From Xiphophorus maculatus (lineage: Eukaryota > Chordata > Actinopteri > Cyprinodontiformes > Poeciliidae): a DNA stretch of 64,000 nt. Shown here piece after piece: positions 60,393 to 64,000 of the stretch. A program made the position numbers and the translations under genes. The stretch is taken from contig NC_036447.1 in the NCBI RefSeq assembly GCF_002775205.1, positions 17,838,501 through 17,902,500 on the forward strand. Reading direction: 5' to 3'. The notes beneath the pieces were generated by a model. It did not search any database. It saw nothing but the letters and a program-made list of their open reading frames with translations, and was not told the origin of the DNA. Position 1 is the stretch's first letter. The number at the start of each line of letters is the position of its first letter.

Positions 60393-63290
60393 ATGGACCC
60401 CATGAAGGCGCAGCAGCTGGCGGCGGAGCTGGAGGTGGAGATGATGGCTGACATGTACAACCGGTAAATCCGCTGCTAACAAACCAAAATCGTTGCCGAG
60501 TTTTGCACACACACACAAATGAATAAGGTGAATGTCGATCACTCAAGTGTTTTAGGTTGATCTAGAATATTTTCTGATCAGAAGGACTGTTTTTAGCCTA
60601 CAACTTCTAAAGTCGTACATTTTGTGTCTTCTAATGTGAAACCCATAACTACAGTATGTTCATTTGTCACGTTACACTTAATGCAATTAGCAGATAATTT
60701 GATCCATCCCACTGTAGCTCCGCCTGTATGCTAAGGGTCCATTCATCATCATCTTCATCCCATTAATTCTGTACAATTTCCCAGTCGTGACTAAAAAGAA
60801 TCCCCGCAGCATGGTGCTGCCAACACCATGTTTCAGTGAGAATGGTGTGTTCAGGGTGATATGCATTTTGAGTTTTTTGCATGTAGCATTCAGAAGTTCA
60901 GTTTTGGTTCGTCTGACCTAAACTCTTCTTCCAGAAGGACAACCACACGGCTTGCAATGAACTTCAGCAGGGACATTTTATGACTTTTCTTCTCACCACT
61001 CGATCATAGGGTCACGATTTATAGGCAGAGCATAAATGATCAGTGTTGCATTCTTTTTGAAATCCTGCTCTGGTCTAAAGGTGAGTTTTCTATAAGAAAA
61101 TAAAATATAAAAACAATAATGTGTTAAATTATTTTATTTTATTTCAATAAAATCAACAGAAAACAAATTATTTTATACGTGTTATACTCCTGTACAAAGC
61201 CACGCCAGTTTAAGTTGTCATTTCTGGAGGGTCAAATTGTTATGCGGTAAAAGAAGAATAAATGCCGTGGGAATATTTTTCCTCAGTGTAACAGAGGAAA
61301 GAGGCTGAACACAGGTGCACACAAAATGGAAATCATGTCCTTTGTGTTGATGCACGACACAATTCAACACAACACGTGCTTGTGGTCGTAAAAATCCATT
61401 TAAAGATTCAAGTCTCACATGAAGAGAATGTTTAGATGTCTTCCTTATTTAACTGATAATTTTGGTTGCAAATGTTTGCCTGGTAAATGTTTCCTGAGCA
61501 GCTCTAGGTGTTGGAAAGTAAATGAGATTTATTTTAATTACTGATCTCATTTCAGAAGATGGTACTGTGAGAATGTGATGTTTGCTAAAAACAATTCAAG
61601 CCCTCCTGGAAGCACTGGAGTGATGAGATGGGAGTGTTCCAGCTGAGACTGTAGGATCCAAAAACACAAAGGAGAGGACTGGATCTGATCGATAAAATAT
61701 ACTGGGCCAGGTTCACGTACTGGGCCTAAACCCTAGTTCTGATTCATCCCTTCAATGTGTCCTAATCTGAAGTCAAATCAGCAGATTTCTTGAGACAAAT
61801 CTAGAGCTAATCCACATCCAAACGGGAGGTTAAATTAAAACTGACTGGAGGCAGATTTAACTCTAGATTAAAGGCTGTTTGCATGATGAACATGGATTAT
61901 CTTGAAGATATTATCGATGCTAAAAAAACAAAACACAAGATGATCGCTCTGAGGGAGGAATGGATGTAACAGCATTGGTTCTTCCACGCGTACAAAAACA
62001 ATGCAATTGAGAAGTTTTATTTCAGACGCTTTTGATGTGACTCAGTGATGGAAACCCAAGTATTTATCGCCTAAATGAACAAACTGTCAGGGCAATAGTG
62101 CACACAGTCTGTAATTAATGCAACATGTCAATGAAGAAAGAGTTGCATCAAGTCATTCTGCCATCCAACACTGGAAGTGCAGCTCAGTAAGTATAGAGTG
62201 ACTTTCTGTGTTGATTGATGCCATATTCCCAATATGGTGCAAGGTTGTAGAGTGAAAAATGTTTTCAAAACATGTACCAAACTTGTGCCTTGATCTACAA
62301 CATTTTATCTGGACCCACTCATGATTCCAGATCTCCTGTAATGTGCTCAGTCTGAAGCAGGACAGCACAGTGGAAATGATCCCGCTGACATCAGGTGTGT
62401 AATGAGAACAGAAACTCTTCAAATTGAATGAATGTGTGAAAATCAGGCCAATATGAAAAAAGGGAAATCATTCCGGAAGTTGTCTGAGTCATGTTGGTTT
62501 GTATTTTATTTCAGCTAAATTGATTCACAACAGGGCTGCGTGGATTCATTCCTCTCATTCAGTCGTCTCTGGTTGACTCATGCTGCTTGTTTTCAGTTGT
62601 TGGGTTCTTTGAAATAATACTTCTCACATTGCTGATAGTTTTCAACGTTATTTTTTTTTCTTCCTGTCTTCGTTTTATGATCCTTTTTGAGTTTCTCAGT
62701 GCATCGTCCTGTTTCCACCATGTGCAGCACTTCTTACAAAGGTTTTGATTTATTAGTGAATGTTTAAAGCAAAGTATCTGGAAAAGTTGTTTTGTGAAAT
62801 GTTATGTTTCTAATTTGAAATTGCACTTTTTGATCCAAGTCATTCATCGGCCATCATACTCGTCTGCCATAACGTTTTGTGAAATTTCATCGAAATTCAT
62901 TGTCCTGCTGTTTGAACAAATGAATACATTTAATGAATTAAAATTAAAACCCAGCAGGTGGTGCTGTTGAGGTTTACCAAACAACAGGTTTTGATCATAA
63001 ATGAAGTAACTTCACTCTGTTTTTTTCCCTGTTTTTTTGGATGACTGACTTTTTGTCTGTATTAAATCAACAATGTGACTTTTTCTGCTCTCAGGATGAC
63101 AAACGCCTGCCACAGGAAGTGCGTCCCGCCACACTACAAGGAAGCAGAGCTGACGAAGGGCGAGTCGGTGTGCCTGGACCGCTGCGTGGCCAAATACCTG
63201 GACCTTCACGAGAGACTGGGACGTAAACTCACAGAGCTCTCCGTGCAGGATGAGGAGATGATGAGGAAAGCGGCGGTGGGGAGCGGATAG
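60393..63290 (+). CDS. timm10: Mitochondrial import inner membrane translocase subunit Tim10
   Basis: Two exons, 60393-60463 and 63095-63290, join across an Arg codon and encode 88 residues (human 90). The sequence is nearly the mammalian one: [20 protein letters not shown] at the start, then twin CX3C motifs at Cys29/Cys33 and Cys50/Cys54. These form the two disulfides of small Tim proteins after import through the MIA pathway. Tim10 assembles with Tim9 as a hexamer in the intermembrane space and escorts hydrophobic carrier and beta-barrel precursors. The start has G at -3 and +4. The 2.6-kb intron holds a Tc1-like relic. Confidence 0.97.
60690..61080 (-). mobile_element. Tc1-like relic in timm10 intron
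   Basis: Reverse transposase landmarks occur: GCAGCATGGTGCTGCCAACACC, GAATGGTGTGTTCAGGGTGA and CTCTTCTTCCAGAAGGACAACC. Same family as 58200-59060; no intact ends or frame. Confidence 0.7.
61081..63094 (+). other. timm10: Remainder of the timm10 intron
   Basis: No exon, RNA gene or recognisable repeat could be supported in this stretch, which ends in the acceptor TGCTCTCAG at 63094. Confidence 0.4.
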
Positions 63291-63433
63291 AGACTTTGAA
63301 AAAAACAGGATCTGTGTAGAGAAATACAAGAGTTTGGGCTGGGATGTGTGGGATCTAACAGACTCATGTCTTAATAAGAGGGAGGGTAAATCAGAAATGT
63401 TAAGTTAAAGGTTTTGAGGGTCCATAAAGATGA

Positions 63434-63628
63434 GATTCCTCCTCTTTTGCATCAGAGGATGACGCAAACGGCAGCAGTGAAGAAGTAATGGAGGGAAGTG
63501 GTTCTCCACAAGCCTTTCTGGATTTTGATTCTTCTTCAGATTTGCCTGAAGATCTCACCTGCAGAGACCTGCAGGTATCCTGGGAAGAAGGACACATGCT
63601 TAGATTTTACGCTCAGATTTATGGCTAA
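63434..63628 (+). CDS. Exon-like open frame of unknown identity
   Basis: A 64-codon frame without stops ends at TAA 63626-63628. It contains a good acceptor (CCTCCTCTTTTGCATCAG, ending at 63455), after which about 57 codons remain. The residues look protein-like: an acidic Ser-rich part (DDANGSSEEVMEG, FDSSSDLPEDL) and an end SWEEGHMLRFYAQIYG. An in-frame ATG lies at 63488. It sits inside the presumed timm10 3' UTR, so it may be a terminal exon of an alternative transcript, the 3' exon of another gene, or chance. No family was recognised. Confidence 0.25.
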   Translation, partial: DSSSFASEDDANGSSEEVMEGSGSPQAFLDFDSSSDLPEDLTCRDLQVSWEEGHMLRFYAQIYG

Positions 63629-63727
63629 TTTCCAGCTGTCTCTGGTCCAGAACCATTCAAGCTACTGAGCTGTTACTGATTATGAAATGAACTCGGTCAG
63701 CTGTTCACATTTTTTTTCTGTGTTTCA

Positions 63728-63733
63728 AATAAA
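63728..63733 (+). terminator. timm10: timm10 poly(A) signal
   Basis: AATAAA about 440 bases after the timm10 stop codon. Nothing recognisable follows to the end of the window. Confidence 0.6.
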
Positions 63734-64000
63734 TATGTAAACTCATAAGGTTGCATAAGGTCGCAGACATAGCCGGTCCAAGATATAAGTAACTTTAGCT
63801 GCTGCCTAGAGCCTCCAGACCAGCAGGGGGCCCCAACAGGGCTTGTGTATATAAATCTCAAAATTTCAGATTTGGAAATATTATCATTAAGAATGAGCTT
63901 ACTTTTGTATTTGGTTCCCAAATTTCTGAATATTAAATTGAAAGAAATATTAAATGAAAGGTAAGATGTGATTTAAAGAACTAACAAATGATGGTTGTTT

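Noticed and set aside
62153-62422. 89-codon minus-strand frame in the timm10 intron
   Set aside because: No motif, splice context or repeat identity supports it.

Overview
This is a vertebrate nuclear window, almost certainly from a ray-finned (teleost) fish. Genes are split into many small exons with GT-AG introns of moderate size. The base composition is AT-rich, there are long GT microsatellites, and many decayed Tc1-like and hAT-like DNA transposons of kinds typical of fish genomes are present. The gene content matches the conserved block that in human lies on 11q12.1 (SLC43A3/SLC43A1, TIMM10, BTBD18, CTNND1). No bacterial, viral or CRISPR features were seen.

Layout: (1) 1-4017, plus strand: the 3' part of a domesticated hAT-transposase (ZBED-like) gene whose first exons lie left of the window. 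(2) 11404-5567, minus strand: slc43a3, a 12-coding-exon membrane transporter of the major facilitator superfamily, rebuilt in frame to 525 residues and tail-to-tail with gene 1. (3) About 11.4-16.9 kb: intergenic, with a 120-bp GT microsatellite and a MITE. (4) About 16.9-17.9 kb: a GC/CpG-rich stretch, the likely promoter and non-coding first exon of ctnnd1. (5) 26876-47699, plus strand: ctnnd1 (p120-catenin), 21 coding exons rebuilt in frame to 914 residues, with its 3' UTR to about 49.2-49.6 kb. (6) About 50.8-60.0 kb, plus strand: btbd18, a BTB-domain nuclear protein of about 1163 residues. (7) 60393-63290, plus strand: timm10, an 88-residue mitochondrial small Tim chaperone. (8) Downstream, a short exon-like open frame of unknown identity at 63434-63628.

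The genes do not form an operon or pathway; they are an old syntenic block. ctnnd1 stabilises cadherins at junctions, slc43a3 is a plasma-membrane nucleobase/solute carrier, btbd18 is a chromatin/transcription factor and timm10 serves mitochondrial import.

The most informative signals are in ctnnd1. They are an 18-nt micro-exon equal to mammalian 'exon C', a skippable 48-nt exon with a GC 5' splice site at the place of mammalian 'exon A', a possible alternative penultimate exon that changes the C terminus, and a conserved internal start codon. Its introns also hold a long palindromic element and several overlapping hairpins. Nothing was found that clearly amounts to a new biological system. 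Exon borders were placed by reading splice signals and checking that phases join, with family comparison from memory; no alignment was run.
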